Shown here: positions 8,073 to 15,947 of the stretch, in pieces
How positions within the stretch are numbered: position 1 is the stretch's first letter
Layout of the letters: each line of letters begins with the position of its first letter
Source of the DNA: Bacteroidota bacterium
Lineage (GTDB): Bacteria > Bacteroidota > Bacteroidia > UKL13-3
Direction of reading: 5' to 3'
Assembly (NCBI GenBank): GCA_027484685.1
Contig: JAIXSO010000043.1
Span: 1 to 33,518 of the forward strand
Length of the DNA: 33,518 bases
Translations under genes and position numbers: made by a program
The notes under the pieces: model-generated
What the model was told of the DNA's origin: nothing
The model's input: only the letters and a program-made list of their open reading frames with translations
The model's database searches: none

Positions 8073-8591
8073 TTACAACAAATATTTCTTCTCAATTACG
8101 TTTCTGTGATGAATTTCGTGGCCTAAAAGCATGTAAGCAATGCTTCGCGGGCTACAAGGATTGTTATTAGCCATGCCCATATTATCCCAAGCCTTGGTAG
8201 AAATTGATTTTAAAACTTCAACTGTAGCACCTCTCACCATTGAAAACTCGCGCACCATATCCATAATATTACGTTTATCGGCCATGCTATTTTCAGCAAA
8301 AACATTTTCGTCAAATCCCGCTAAAGCTACTTCAGGATTACGAGCTATTGATAAAATTCGGTATTGAAAAATACGCTCACAATCAATTATATGTTGAAAA
8401 ACTTCTTTTACAGTCCATTTATTAGCTTCGTATTTATAAAGTAAAGTTTCTTCATCTAAACTAGTTAATAAATCAATGGTATCCATGCTTTCTTGATACA
8501 ATTCATTGTACAAATCATCTGTTTTCACAAGGTTAACATATTGAGCTATATAGGCAGAAAATAACGATAAATCGGGTTTTGAAATATTCAT
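8073..8591 (-). CDS. DinB/YfiT-like four-helix metal-binding protein
   Basis: A 172-residue protein of the DinB superfamily, four-helix bundles with a metal site of three histidines. The helix with WTVKEVFQHIIDCERIFQYR (about 58-77) supplies the first histidine (QHIID), and GHEIHHRNVIEKKYL at the C-terminus supplies the other two in an H-x3-H arrangement. Family members include thiol-dependent transferases and hydrolases, for example bacillithiol S-transferase BstA; the substrate here cannot be told from sequence. A TAGTTTTG box lies about 20 bases upstream of the start. The leader gap of about 200 bases is shared with the divergent rpsA gene. Confidence 0.88.
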   Translation of the reverse strand: MNISKPDLSLFSAYIAQYVNLVKTDDLYNELYQESMDTIDLLTSLDEETLLYKYEANKWTVKEVFQHIIDCERIFQYRILSIARNPEVALAGFDENVFAENSMADKRNIMDMVREFSMVRGATVEVLKSISTKAWDNMGMANNNPCSPRSIAYMLLGHEIHHRNVIEKKYLL

Positions 8592-8611
8592 ATTTATAAA
8601 ATTTTAGAATT

Positions 8612-8619
8612 CAAAACTA
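8612..8619 (-). promoter_or_regulatory. candidate -7 promoter box for the DinB-like gene
   Basis: On the minus strand this reads TAGTTTTG, an exact TAnnTTTG match, 20 bases before the ATG. No TTG at the usual -33 distance is visible, so the promoter call rests on the -7 box and its position alone. Confidence 0.4.
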
Positions 8620-8770
8620 AATTAATTTTATGGAATGTAATATCAGGCTTTTTCAAAACTTTTGTTATGTTTTTTTAAATATCACTTAAAAAGCTAATTA
8701 GCAGGCTTAAAATAATGAAATAAATGCAAAAAACATTTTGTTGTTCAATTAATTACAATTATTATTGCGG

Positions 8771-8803
8771 GCTTTTTTAAGCGAAAGGAGATCAAATAAA
8801 TTG
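8771..8803 (+). promoter_or_regulatory. rpsA ribosome-binding site: strong Shine-Dalgarno, TTG start and upstream hairpin
   Basis: AAAGGAG at 8784-8790 matches the anti-Shine-Dalgarno sequence over six contiguous bases (AAGGAG). It is followed by a 10-base spacer and TTG at 8801-8803. Directly upstream, GCTTTTTTAAGC (8771-8782) can form a small hairpin, or its CTTTT can pair with GAAAG (8783-8787) and partly mask the SD. Such a strong SD is exceptional in this window, where other genes show A-rich leaders only. Confidence 0.8.
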
Positions 8804-10594
8804 ACAAAAAACACAAACAACACAACTAACTTGCCAGATTTTGACTGGGAAATGGACAACGCTGGTTTTGGTGATTACAACCAAAACGAACGTGAGCAAA
8901 TGGCTGCTGCTTACGAAAAAACTCTTTCAGCCATCACGGAAAAAGAAATTGTAAAAGGTACAGTAGTAGGTTTTACAGACAAAGAAGTAGTATTAAACAT
9001 TGGATTTAAATCTGATGGTTTAGTAGCTAGAACAGAATTCAGAGATTTACCAGATTTAAAAGTTGGTGACGAGGTTGAAGTTTTGTTAGAAACAAAAGAA
9101 GATGCTTTGGGTCAATTAATTTTGAGTCGTAAAAAAGCAGTAAGTGAGCGTGCATGGGATAATATCATGAAAGCACACGAAAATGACGAAATTGTTAATG
9201 GTTACGTTAAAACTCGTACCAAAGGCGGTTTAGTAGTAGAGGTTTTAGGTATGGATACTTTCTTACCTGGTTCTCAAATTGATACTAAACCAATAAAAGA
9301 TTATGATGTTTATGTAGGACAAACAATGCCATTTAAAGTGGTTAAAGTTAACTCTATTTTCAAAAATGTAGTTATCTCACATAAAGTATTAATCGAAGAA
9401 GATATTGAAGCACAAAAATCTGACATTTTATCTAGATTAGAAAAAGGCCAAGTATTAGAAGGTACTGTTAAAAACATGACTTCATTTGGTGTGTTTATTG
9501 ATTTAGGTGGTGTTGATGGTTTATTACATATCACTGATATTTCTTGGGGCCGCGTAAATCATCCTGAAGAAGTATTACAATTAGATCAAAAAATTAACGT
9601 AGTAGTTGTTGATTTTGATGATGAGAAAAAACGTATTTCATTAGGCTTAAAACAATTACAAGCACATCCTTGGGATAGCTTAAACACTGAATTAGTAGTA
9701 GGTGGTAAAGTTACAGGTAAAATTGTAAACATAGCTGATTACGGTGCTTTCTTAGAAATTGCTCCTGGTGTTGAAGGTTTAATTCACGTAAGTGAAATGA
9801 GCTGGAGCCAACATTTACGTAACCCATCTGACTTTATGAAGATTGGTGACGAAATGGAAGCTGTTATTTTAACTCTTGAAAAAGAAGAGCGTAAAATGAG
9901 CTTAGGCATTAAACAATTAAAAACTGATCCTTGGGTTGATATTGCTAACAAATACCCTGTTGGTAGCAAACACAAAGGTATCGTTCGTAATATGACTAAC
10001 TACGGTTTATTCGTAGAATTAGAAGAAGGTGTTGATGGTTTAGTTCACGTAAGTGACTTAAGCTGGACCAAGAAAATCAAACATCCAAACGAGTTTGTGA
10101 AAAAAGACCAAGAATTAGACGTATTGGTGTTAGAAGTTGATAACGAAAACCATCGTTTAAGCTTAGGACACAAACAGTTAGATGAAAATCCTTGGGATGC
10201 ATTCGAAACTTTATTTGCTTTAGGTTCAGTTCATGAAGGTACTATTTTAAAAGTTGAAGAGAAAAGCGCTACCATTGCTTTACCTTACGGTGTAGAAGGT
10301 TATGCTCCAATTAAACAACTTTACAAAGAAGACAAGAAAACTGCTAAAGAAGACGAGGTTTTACAATTCCGTGTTACTGAGTTTAACAAAGAAAACAAAC
10401 GTATCGTTTTATCACACACTGCCGTTTGGAAAAACGATGTAGAAGTGAAACAGGTTGACGAAAGAAAATCGAAAAACGAAGAAAAAGAAAAAGCTACTAA
10501 AGCAGCTAAGAAAAACAACGATAGCAACGAAAAATCAACGTTTGCTGACGTAGAAGGTTTAGCGGCCTTAAAAGAACAATTAGAAAATAAATAG
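8801..10594 (+). CDS. rpsA: 30S ribosomal protein S1
   Basis: A 597-residue protein made of six S1 (OB-fold) RNA-binding domains. Their recognisable cores are KGTVVGFTDKEVVLNIGF, NGYVKTRTKGGLVVEVLG, EGTVKNMTSFGVFIDLGG, TGKIVNIADYGAFLEIAPG, KGIVRNMTNYGLFVELEEG and a diverged sixth near EGTILKVEEKSATIALPYG. Domains 3-5 end in the typical HITDISW, HVSEMSW and HVSDLSW. A lysine- and glutamate-rich tail follows. It binds mRNA on the small ribosomal subunit. The TTG at 8801 was chosen over the in-frame TTG at 8765 because a strong SD lies just before it and the acidic leader TNLPDFDWEMD then sits near the N-terminus. A good terminator follows. Confidence 0.95.
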   Translation: MTKNTNNTTNLPDFDWEMDNAGFGDYNQNEREQMAAAYEKTLSAITEKEIVKGTVVGFTDKEVVLNIGFKSDGLVARTEFRDLPDLKVGDEVEVLLETKEDALGQLILSRKKAVSERAWDNIMKAHENDEIVNGYVKTRTKGGLVVEVLGMDTFLPGSQIDTKPIKDYDVYVGQTMPFKVVKVNSIFKNVVISHKVLIEEDIEAQKSDILSRLEKGQVLEGTVKNMTSFGVFIDLGGVDGLLHITDISWGRVNHPEEVLQLDQKINVVVVDFDDEKKRISLGLKQLQAHPWDSLNTELVVGGKVTGKIVNIADYGAFLEIAPGVEGLIHVSEMSWSQHLRNPSDFMKIGDEMEAVILTLEKEERKMSLGIKQLKTDPWVDIANKYPVGSKHKGIVRNMTNYGLFVELEEGVDGLVHVSDLSWTKKIKHPNEFVKKDQELDVLVLEVDNENHRLSLGHKQLDENPWDAFETLFALGSVHEGTILKVEEKSATIALPYGVEGYAPIKQLYKEDKKTAKEDEVLQFRVTEFNKENKRIVLSHTAVWKNDVEVKQVDERKSKNEEKEKATKAAKKNNDSNEKSTFADVEGLAALKEQLENK

Positions 10595-10621
10595 TCTGAT
10601 TGTAGCTTTTAGCTAATATTT

Positions 10622-10658
10622 AAAAACCTGCTTAATTTAATTTAAGCAGGTTTTTTTT
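10622..10658 (+). terminator. Rho-independent terminator of rpsA
   Basis: AAAAACCTGCTTAA pairs perfectly with TTAAGCAGGTTTTT around a 6-base loop, followed by more T residues. It lies about 28 bases after the rpsA stop. It may also serve the convergent toxin-antitoxin operon, because the stem begins with an A-run. Confidence 0.9.
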
Positions 10659-10708
10659 ATGCAAAGAAATAATCGAGTTCGATAAACAATTATGCGTTAT
10701 TCGAAAAT

Positions 10709-11002
10709 TTATTTAATATATCTATTTAAAGGATGTTTTCCAGCATAAACTACTTTATAAACTACAATAGTCTTTCCTTCAATTTCATAAATTATATGGT
10801 AAGAAAATGGTCTTAAAAGAACTTGTCTAAAATCTTTGTATTTTTTTTGATGAATAAAGGGTTCTTTTTCCAATGATTCCAATTGCTTTTCCAAACAACT
10901 AATAAATCTCTGTCCTAAGTTTAATTAAACATTTTCGTAATATAAAATGGTTTCTAAAATATCGTCTTTAGCCGATTCCTTAATTACAATTTCAAAATTC
11001 AT
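10709..11002 (-). pseudogene. RelE/ParE-family toxin interrupted by one in-frame stop
   Basis: Read from the ATG at 11000-11002, the frame encodes MNFEIVIKESAKDDILETIL, then YYENV, then TAA (10925-10927). It continues in the same frame with LNLGQRF and about 70 further residues ending in AGKHPLNRYIK. Without the stop it would be a 97-codon toxin of ordinary length, with the family's N-terminal strand, YYE plus LG.RF helix region, and C-terminal FSYHIIYEIEG / IVVYKVVYAGKHP strands. A single base change, for example CAA to TAA at codon 26, explains the lesion; there is no frameshift. The ATG overlaps the antitoxin's 3' end by 11 bases, the normal operon layout. A short product from the TTG at 10894 would lack the first helix and is unlikely to be functional. 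Confidence 0.8.
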
Positions 11003-11237
11003 TTTTCAAACTATCCTTAGCTAGTTTCTTAACTTCTGCAAAAGAATACGACTTACTTTTACCTACTTGATGCAGCTGTTTTAATGAATCTAATTCTATT
11101 TGCAAATTACCATCTATTTCCAAACTAAACTCTTGCGATTTCTGACTTAGTAACAAGTTTATTGCTTTCAAGAATTCTGTATCATCAATAAGTTCAATGG
11201 CTTGATGCATTTTTTCTTTTAATAATATCGTATCCAT
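10992..11237 (-). CDS. Addiction-module antitoxin (PF09720-like)
   Basis: An 81-residue protein of the small Bacteroidota antitoxin type: a helical N-terminus (LLKEKMHQAIELIDDTEFLK), a central linker, and a C-terminal KSKSYSFAEVKKLAKDSL helix that normally wraps the partner toxin. It precedes and overlaps a RelE/ParE-like toxin frame that carries a nonsense codon. An exact TATATTTG box lies about 20 bases upstream of its ATG, so it is probably still transcribed. Assignment to the putative addiction module component family is by pattern. If the toxin is dead, this antitoxin has no local partner, though it could still neutralise a related toxin elsewhere. Confidence 0.8.
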   Translation of the reverse strand: MDTILLKEKMHQAIELIDDTEFLKAINLLLSQKSQEFSLEIDGNLQIELDSLKQLHQVGKSKSYSFAEVKKLAKDSLKNEF

Positions 11238-11255
11238 ATTTGTTTACCTTCTATA

Positions 11256-11263
11256 CAAATATA
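11256..11263 (-). promoter_or_regulatory. candidate -7 promoter box of the toxin-antitoxin operon
   Basis: On the minus strand this reads TATATTTG, an exact TAnnTTTG match ending 19 bases before the antitoxin ATG. The nearest upstream TTG is only 13 bases away, shorter than usual, so the -33 element is uncertain. The rest of the 275-base gap (11238-11512) holds no ORF or clear terminator. Confidence 0.45.
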
Positions 11264-11512
11264 TAAAACTTATTTTCAACTTAACATATGATCCATAAAA
11301 AAACTATTTAACTTAAAAAAGGTTAATTTGGGCTTATAGATTGGTTATTACTTCAACTTCATACAAACCAATAACTGATAACATAATCCTAATGCTTTAA
11401 GCATCTTCTTGGCTATCACTAATTACCCCCAGCGCAGCGGCATTTTTATCTTAAGTCCCCATCAATCTAATGATATATTTATGCCATAACAATCATTAGC
11501 ACAAGGTAGTCT

Positions 11513-12103
11513 TTATTTACTCCAATTGATATTCACCAATATTTCGTTTCTTCTATTTACTAATTGAAATGGCGGATTATAACCTAAATATGAAAAGTTA
11601 CCATAATAACTGATTTGTTTTTCAAGTAATTGCTTCTTTAGTTTTTCGGTGTACTCTTTTATTTTTGAATCGGAAGCAAACCCACTAAATTTAATAACAG
11701 CAACATAAACACTTTCGGTTTCCTTGATTGTAATAGTAGAATCGTTAGGATTGGGCAAATTTTTACTACTATAATTTTTGGGCATTACAAAACTCATGGT
11801 TGATTGTGTATCGTTTATGTCCATATAAACAGGAGCTGTCATGGCTATATTTTTATTTTCATTATTACCACCAAAAATATAATTAGCCAGTTTTCTAAAA
11901 CCTGAACTCCCTAAATCTTTGTAAGTTTTGGCATTTGAATTAATGGAAGCAATAGTAGCAGAAGGATAAAATCGCACTTCAAAACTATCGTAAACTTTTA
12001 TTACTTGGTAAGGTTGCTCTTCCACATTGGTTTTTGCAAAAGCTTTATAAGCAATAAATGCTACCATAATTAAAACCAATATTATACTAAAATATACTTT
12101 CAT
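11513..12103 (-). CDS. SOUL-family haem-binding protein
   Basis: A 196-residue protein with an N-terminal hydrophobic segment (about 4-22) that is either a signal peptide or a membrane anchor. The SOUL domain follows: YQVIKVYDSFEVRFYP near 32-47, FRKLANYIFGGNNENKNIAMTAPV near 69-92, MSFVMPKNY near 102-110, and the closing SYLGYNPPFQLVNRRNEI strand. The family name comes from vertebrate haem-binding proteins p22HBP and SOUL; bacterial members bind haem weakly and their role is not settled. It is the last of four same-strand genes (14668 to 11513), 82 bases after the EEP gene. A position outside the cytoplasmic membrane is inferred from the N-terminus. Confidence 0.9.
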   Translation of the reverse strand: MKVYFSIILVLIMVAFIAYKAFAKTNVEEQPYQVIKVYDSFEVRFYPSATIASINSNAKTYKDLGSSGFRKLANYIFGGNNENKNIAMTAPVYMDINDTQSTMSFVMPKNYSSKNLPNPNDSTITIKETESVYVAVIKFSGFASDSKIKEYTEKLKKQLLEKQISYYGNFSYLGYNPPFQLVNRRNEILVNINWSK

Positions 12104-12185
12104 ACGAAAAGCAACGTTTTAAAAATTATTTAGTTTTTTTATCAATCAATTGAAAATGAGTATCAATTTTTAAAGTGTAATTTTT

Positions 12186-13016
12186 TTAAAATTTTAATTG
12201 CGTAAGAACAGGCAAATGGTCAGATGGGTAATAAGTTCCATTATTATCGGTAATAATTTGATAGTTTATTTTTTCAAAATAATTGTTGAAGAAAACAAAA
12301 TCAATGCGTTTGCAAATACCTCCATTTACTTTAAAGCCAGTAAAAGTGCAGTTATCTTTTTGTTTTTTATAACTATCGGTAAATGGAATTATTTTATTTT
12401 TAGCAATTGTTTTATAAGCTTTACTGCATGGTTCACTGTTAAAATCGCCAGCTAAAACTATTGGCTTGTTGTTAGCCACTTCATTCATTTTAGCTAAAAT
12501 AAGTTTGGCGCTTTCTTTCCTTGCTTTTTTGCCAATATGGTCAAAATGGGTATTGAACACAAAAAACACTTTGTGAGTTATTTTATCTTCTAGCTGAGCC
12601 CAACTGCAAATACGAGTAATAGCTGCATCCCAACCTTTACTTGCTACCACATTAGGCGTTGGCGATAACCAAAATGTTCCTGATGAAACCAATTGATACA
12701 AACTGTTTTTATAAAAAATAGGCGAATATTCTCCTGCTTCTTTGCCATCATCTCGCCCAACGCCAACATAGCTATATTCTGGCAACATAGCTTTTAAATC
12801 AACCAACTGATTATGCAGCACTTCCTGAAAACACCAAATATTGGCATTGTATTGATTTAATAAAACACTAAATTTTTCTTTACGTAAAGGCCAAGCATTA
12901 ATGCCATCGGCTTGTGTATTTAAACGGATATTGTAAGTAATTAACTTAATTTCTTGTGCATTTATTTGGCATACAAACCAAATTAAAAACGCCAATAGGC
13001 CAATTCTTTTTTTCAT
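12186..13016 (-). CDS. Exported endonuclease/exonuclease/phosphatase (EEP) family protein
   Basis: A 276-residue metal-dependent phosphoesterase of the DNase I-like superfamily, with a cleavable signal peptide ending QINA (about residues 1-20). Active-site motifs appear in order: LITYNIRLN near 24-32, WCFQEV near 61-66 with the metal-binding glutamate, VFNTHFDHIG near 153-162, VLAGDFNSEP near 187-196, and the final SDHLPVLTQL with the catalytic Asp-His pair. Family members cleave nucleic acids, inositol phosphates or sphingomyelin, and the motifs do not identify the substrate. It lies 27 bases downstream of the cytochrome b5-like gene in a same-strand run that also contains a PhoD-type phosphatase, suggesting periplasmic or secreted phosphate scavenging. 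Confidence 0.92.
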   Translation of the reverse strand: MKKRIGLLAFLIWFVCQINAQEIKLITYNIRLNTQADGINAWPLRKEKFSVLLNQYNANIWCFQEVLHNQLVDLKAMLPEYSYVGVGRDDGKEAGEYSPIFYKNSLYQLVSSGTFWLSPTPNVVASKGWDAAITRICSWAQLEDKITHKVFFVFNTHFDHIGKKARKESAKLILAKMNEVANNKPIVLAGDFNSEPCSKAYKTIAKNKIIPFTDSYKKQKDNCTFTGFKVNGGICKRIDFVFFNNYFEKINYQIITDNNGTYYPSDHLPVLTQLKF

Positions 13017-13043
13017 AAAACGAATATTATTAGTTTAACAAAG

Positions 13044-13274
13044 TTAACTAACCAACTCTCCTATGCAATCAAATTTATCGAAAACAGTATCTAAATGAGG
13101 TGCATCGGCTAACTCAGGCGTTAAATCCTGACCCGCCCAATGCTCATAATGTTTGCCATTGCGCCAAAGTCGGCTTTTGGTTACATCGTAAATTTTACCT
13201 TTATACGCTACCCAAATTTCGTCTTTATCTTGCCCATTGCGCAAAGCCAATTGACTTTTGGTATAAGTTTGCAT
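13044..13274 (-). CDS. Small cytochrome b5-like haem-binding protein
   Basis: A 76-residue stand-alone cytochrome b5 domain with no signal peptide. It begins YTKSQLALRNGQDKDEIWVAY, then GKIYDVTKS near 26-34. The haem-ligand region NGKHYEHWAGQDLT (39-52) replaces the usual HPGG, and ADAPHLDTVF supplies the second candidate histidine, H60. This matches the compact predicted haem/steroid-binding subgroup found in prokaryotes, not the classical membrane-bound b5. It may carry electrons or bind haem or a sterol-like ligand. It lies 8 bases from the end of the PhoD-like gene and 27 from the start of the EEP gene, so it is almost certainly in the same transcript. Confidence 0.9.
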   Translation of the reverse strand: MQTYTKSQLALRNGQDKDEIWVAYKGKIYDVTKSRLWRNGKHYEHWAGQDLTPELADAPHLDTVFDKFDCIGELVS

Positions 13275-13282
13275 GTAAACTA

Positions 13283-14668
13283 TTATTTTGCTTTTAAAAC
13301 AGTTTCATTAATGGTATGTGTCCACTTTACAATGCCACCTTTATCGTAACAGGTAATTTGAACCGAACGGTTGCCACGAGCTCCAGAGATTTTGATACCA
13401 CAATAATTGTTTTCGGCTACTAAAGTATTTTGAACCCTGAATGGATTTTCAGCTTCCTTGGTTTTTAAAATATTACTTGGTCCAGCCGTTAAAGCTGAAC
13501 TTGTTAAATCGTACATAGGATAGCTACAAATATAATCAGGCTGCGAATTTGGTTCGTATTTTAACAACTCGGTATGATGTCTATCGCCAGTTAAAAACAT
13601 AACGCCACTTATTTTTTGCTCAGCAATAAATTTAATGATTTCAGCACGCTCACGTTTGTATAAGTTAAATGATTCTTTATTGGTTTCGGTATTTAAAAAC
13701 TGACCGCCAACCACTATAAACTTAAATGTGGCAGCACTGTGTTTCAATTTGTTTTTTAGCCAACTTAACTGTACTTCGCCTAATTGAGTTTTGGTTTTAT
13801 ACTTTTCTTCGTCTATATCGCTTTCATCTCTAAAAGTTCTATCATCCAACATAAAAAACTCAGCATCACTTTGTTTAAAGCTGAAGTAAATGCCTTTTCC
13901 GCCTTCGCCATAAGTTTTATTACCCCAATAATTCACAAAACATTCTTTGCTAACATCTTTTAAATCGAAAGTTTTGTTGGCATCGTTTTCACCAAAATCG
14001 TGGTCATCCCAAATGGCATAATTATTTTGACGGCTTAAAAACTTTTGTAAACTAACATCGCTGCGAGTATGTAAATAACGGTATTTAATGCCACTAGCAC
14101 TGCTAAAATCAGCCTCGCGGGTGTAAGTATTATCGCCAAGCCAAAGCATAAAATCAGCACGTTGTTCTGCCATTTTACTAAAAATATCGCTTACTTGTCC
14201 GTAAGGTTTTCCTGGTCTATCGTAAGCACTATCGTTAATATAAGTACACGAACCTACTAAAAAGTTCAAGTCAAAAGCATCTTCTTTACTCCATTCAGCC
14301 CAAGTTTTTTTAGTTTTAAAACGTAAATCGTAAGGAAAACTCACCAATTTTTTATCTAAATAAATTTCGTAAGTATAAGCTGTGTTTTGTTTTAAATCGG
14401 TTAACACAAACTTTGAAATCCAAGGTGCGCAAGGATTTTCGCTTTTATTAGTTAATGTCATTTCACCTTCTGATAAACCGTTAATTTCGGCATATTTTAA
14501 GGTTACAGTTTTATTACAACTGGTTTGAATCCAAACCAAACATTCGCGTTGCTCGGCATAACCTAACATAGGACCAGCAACAACTTTAGCAGCATTTACA
14601 CTTTTGGCTTGAGCAAATAAACCATTGCTTACTAATAAGCACAATACATATAAAACAAATTTTTTCAT
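13283..14668 (-). CDS. PhoD-like alkaline phosphatase (metallophosphatase superfamily)
   Basis: A 461-residue exported protein. Its signal peptide ends GLFAQA near residue 20, an N-terminal fibronectin-like PhoD domain follows to about 125, and then the calcineurin-like phosphoesterase domain. Metal-ligand motifs are LVGSCTYIND near 136, LWLGDNTYTR near 176-185, NNYAIWDDHDFGEND near 216-230, and FLTGDRHHTELL near 356-367. PhoD enzymes hydrolyse phosphomonoesters and diesters using iron and calcium; the substrate is undetermined here. It is the first gene of the 14668-11513 run. The dnaN terminator lies just upstream, so transcription should start in the short gap near 14669-14698, although I see no exact TAnnTTTG box there. 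Confidence 0.92.
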   Translation of the reverse strand: MKKFVLYVLCLLVSNGLFAQAKSVNAAKVVAGPMLGYAEQRECLVWIQTSCNKTVTLKYAEINGLSEGEMTLTNKSENPCAPWISKFVLTDLKQNTAYTYEIYLDKKLVSFPYDLRFKTKKTWAEWSKEDAFDLNFLVGSCTYINDSAYDRPGKPYGQVSDIFSKMAEQRADFMLWLGDNTYTREADFSSASGIKYRYLHTRSDVSLQKFLSRQNNYAIWDDHDFGENDANKTFDLKDVSKECFVNYWGNKTYGEGGKGIYFSFKQSDAEFFMLDDRTFRDESDIDEEKYKTKTQLGEVQLSWLKNKLKHSAATFKFIVVGGQFLNTETNKESFNLYKRERAEIIKFIAEQKISGVMFLTGDRHHTELLKYEPNSQPDYICSYPMYDLTSSALTAGPSNILKTKEAENPFRVQNTLVAENNYCGIKISGARGNRSVQITCYDKGGIVKWTHTINETVLKAK

Positions 14669-14697
14669 GGTTATAAAATTTGGAGTAGTTTTTACAC

Positions 14698-14735
14698 AAA
14701 AAGAGCTTCCACAATTGCGTATGGAAGCTCTTTTA
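14698..14735 (-). terminator. Rho-independent terminator of dnaN
   Basis: AAAAGAGCTTCCA pairs with TGGAAGCTCTTTT around a 10-base loop. On the minus strand the stem is followed by TTTTTG. It lies about 20 bases beyond the dnaN stop and separates dnaN from the PhoD-like gene downstream on the same strand. Confidence 0.88.
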
Positions 14736-14754
14736 AAATATTTAATTAAATTGA

Positions 14755-15876
14755 TTAATAATTGTTCAACATCATAGGCATTACCAACATCAAAATGTCT
14801 TCGCCATCTTCGCTTTCGGCTGGAGAAATAACACCTGCTCTGTTTGGTTGACTCATTTCTAAAGTCATATTGCTTGCTTCAATGGCACCAATAATTTCGC
14901 CTAAATATTTTGAGTTGAATCCTATTTCTAAATCTTCGCCTTCGTAGTTAGCAGCCAATTTTTCAACACCTTCGTTTTCGTAATCAATATCTTCTGAACT
15001 AATGGTTAACTCGCTGCCTACAAATTTTAAACGAATTTGGTAAGTAGTTTTGTTCGAAGTAATTGAAATACGTTTAACAGCCGATTGGAATTCACCTTTA
15101 TCAATTGTTAATTTATTAGGATTTTCAACAGGAATAACTGCTTTGTAATCAGGGTATTTTTCGTCAATTAAACGACAGATTAAACTGAAATCGCTAAATG
15201 AGAAAAACGCATTTGATTTATTGAAATTAACTTTTACTTCGCTCAAATCAGCCGGTAACGAGTTTTTTAACAAGTTCAATGCTTTTTTAGGCATAATAAA
15301 ACTTTCTTCTACACCTGGTCTAACATCGGTGCGGGTATAACGTACCAAGCGGTTAGCATCAGTAGCTACAAAAGTGATGCTTTTTTCAAATAATTGAACA
15401 TAAACACCTGTTAAGTTTAAACGTAATTCATCGTTACTGGTAGCAAATACAGTTTTGGTAATTGCTTTTTGTAACACTCGGCTAGGAATGGTAAAAGTTT
15501 GATCGCTATCTACCTCAGGGTTTTTAGGAAACTCTTCGCCATTTTGAACTGTTAATTTAAATTTACCAGTAGCGTATTTAATTTCCATAGAGCCTTTTTC
15601 TAAATTAATAGAAAAAGCCAAAGGTTGATCAGGCAATTGTTTTAACAATTCGATAGTAGTTTTTGAAGGAACCGCTACAGAAATTTCCTCACTGGCATCA
15701 ACTTTAATGCTGGTGGTCATGGTGGTTTCTAAATCGGTAGATGAAATGGTTAAGTTTCCATCTTTTATATCAAATAAAAAATTATTCAATATTGGGATAA
15801 TTGGTTTGGCCACAATTACTCCATCAATCATTGATAAATGCTTTAAAAGCGTGCTACTATTTACTATAAATTTCAT
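14755..15876 (-). CDS. dnaN: DNA polymerase III beta subunit (sliding clamp)
   Basis: A 373-residue clamp subunit. Two copies form a ring around DNA that tethers the replicative polymerase and other client proteins. The standard N-terminus MKFIVNSSTLLKHLSMIDGV, three clamp sub-domains of about 120 residues each, the middle-domain patterns GVYVQ and VATDANRLVRYTR (about 167-183), and the C-terminal MLVMPMMLNNY are all present; the end of the protein helps form the client-binding pocket. The length is normal. It is not next to dnaA or recF here. A good promoter lies just upstream with a very short leader, and a terminator follows, so it appears to be monocistronic. Confidence 0.97.
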   Translation of the reverse strand: MKFIVNSSTLLKHLSMIDGVIVAKPIIPILNNFLFDIKDGNLTISSTDLETTMTTSIKVDASEEISVAVPSKTTIELLKQLPDQPLAFSINLEKGSMEIKYATGKFKLTVQNGEEFPKNPEVDSDQTFTIPSRVLQKAITKTVFATSNDELRLNLTGVYVQLFEKSITFVATDANRLVRYTRTDVRPGVEESFIMPKKALNLLKNSLPADLSEVKVNFNKSNAFFSFSDFSLICRLIDEKYPDYKAVIPVENPNKLTIDKGEFQSAVKRISITSNKTTYQIRLKFVGSELTISSEDIDYENEGVEKLAANYEGEDLEIGFNSKYLGEIIGAIEASNMTLEMSQPNRAGVISPAESEDGEDILMLVMPMMLNNY

Positions 15877-15892
15877 ACTTTTCGTAAAGGTT

Positions 15893-15921
15893 CAAATTTA
15901 TGTTAGCAAGCCATGTTACAA
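15893..15921 (-). promoter_or_regulatory. Bacteroidota-type promoter of dnaN
   Basis: Read on the minus strand: TTG (15921-15919), an 18-base spacer, then TAAATTTG (15900-15893), matching the TTG / TAnnTTTG consensus with good spacing. The start of transcription would fall near 15886, about 10 bases before the ATG. This is the best promoter match in the window. Confidence 0.65.
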
Positions 15922-15947
15922 AACACAAGTTATGCACAAAGTTAGTC

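Noticed and set aside
8765-8800. Earlier TTG start for rpsA
   Set aside because: The extra codons cover the hairpin and the Shine-Dalgarno sequence itself; the start at 8801 has the right spacing.
10709-10894. Stand-alone 61-residue protein
   Set aside because: It begins with a TTG inside a longer frame that matches a RelE/ParE toxin upstream of an in-frame stop; it is the remnant of the broken toxin gene.
11238-11512. Small gene or RNA in the gap between the antitoxin and the SOUL gene
   Set aside because: No ORF with a plausible start, no hairpin with a T-tract and no tRNA-like fold was seen; only the antitoxin promoter box stands out.
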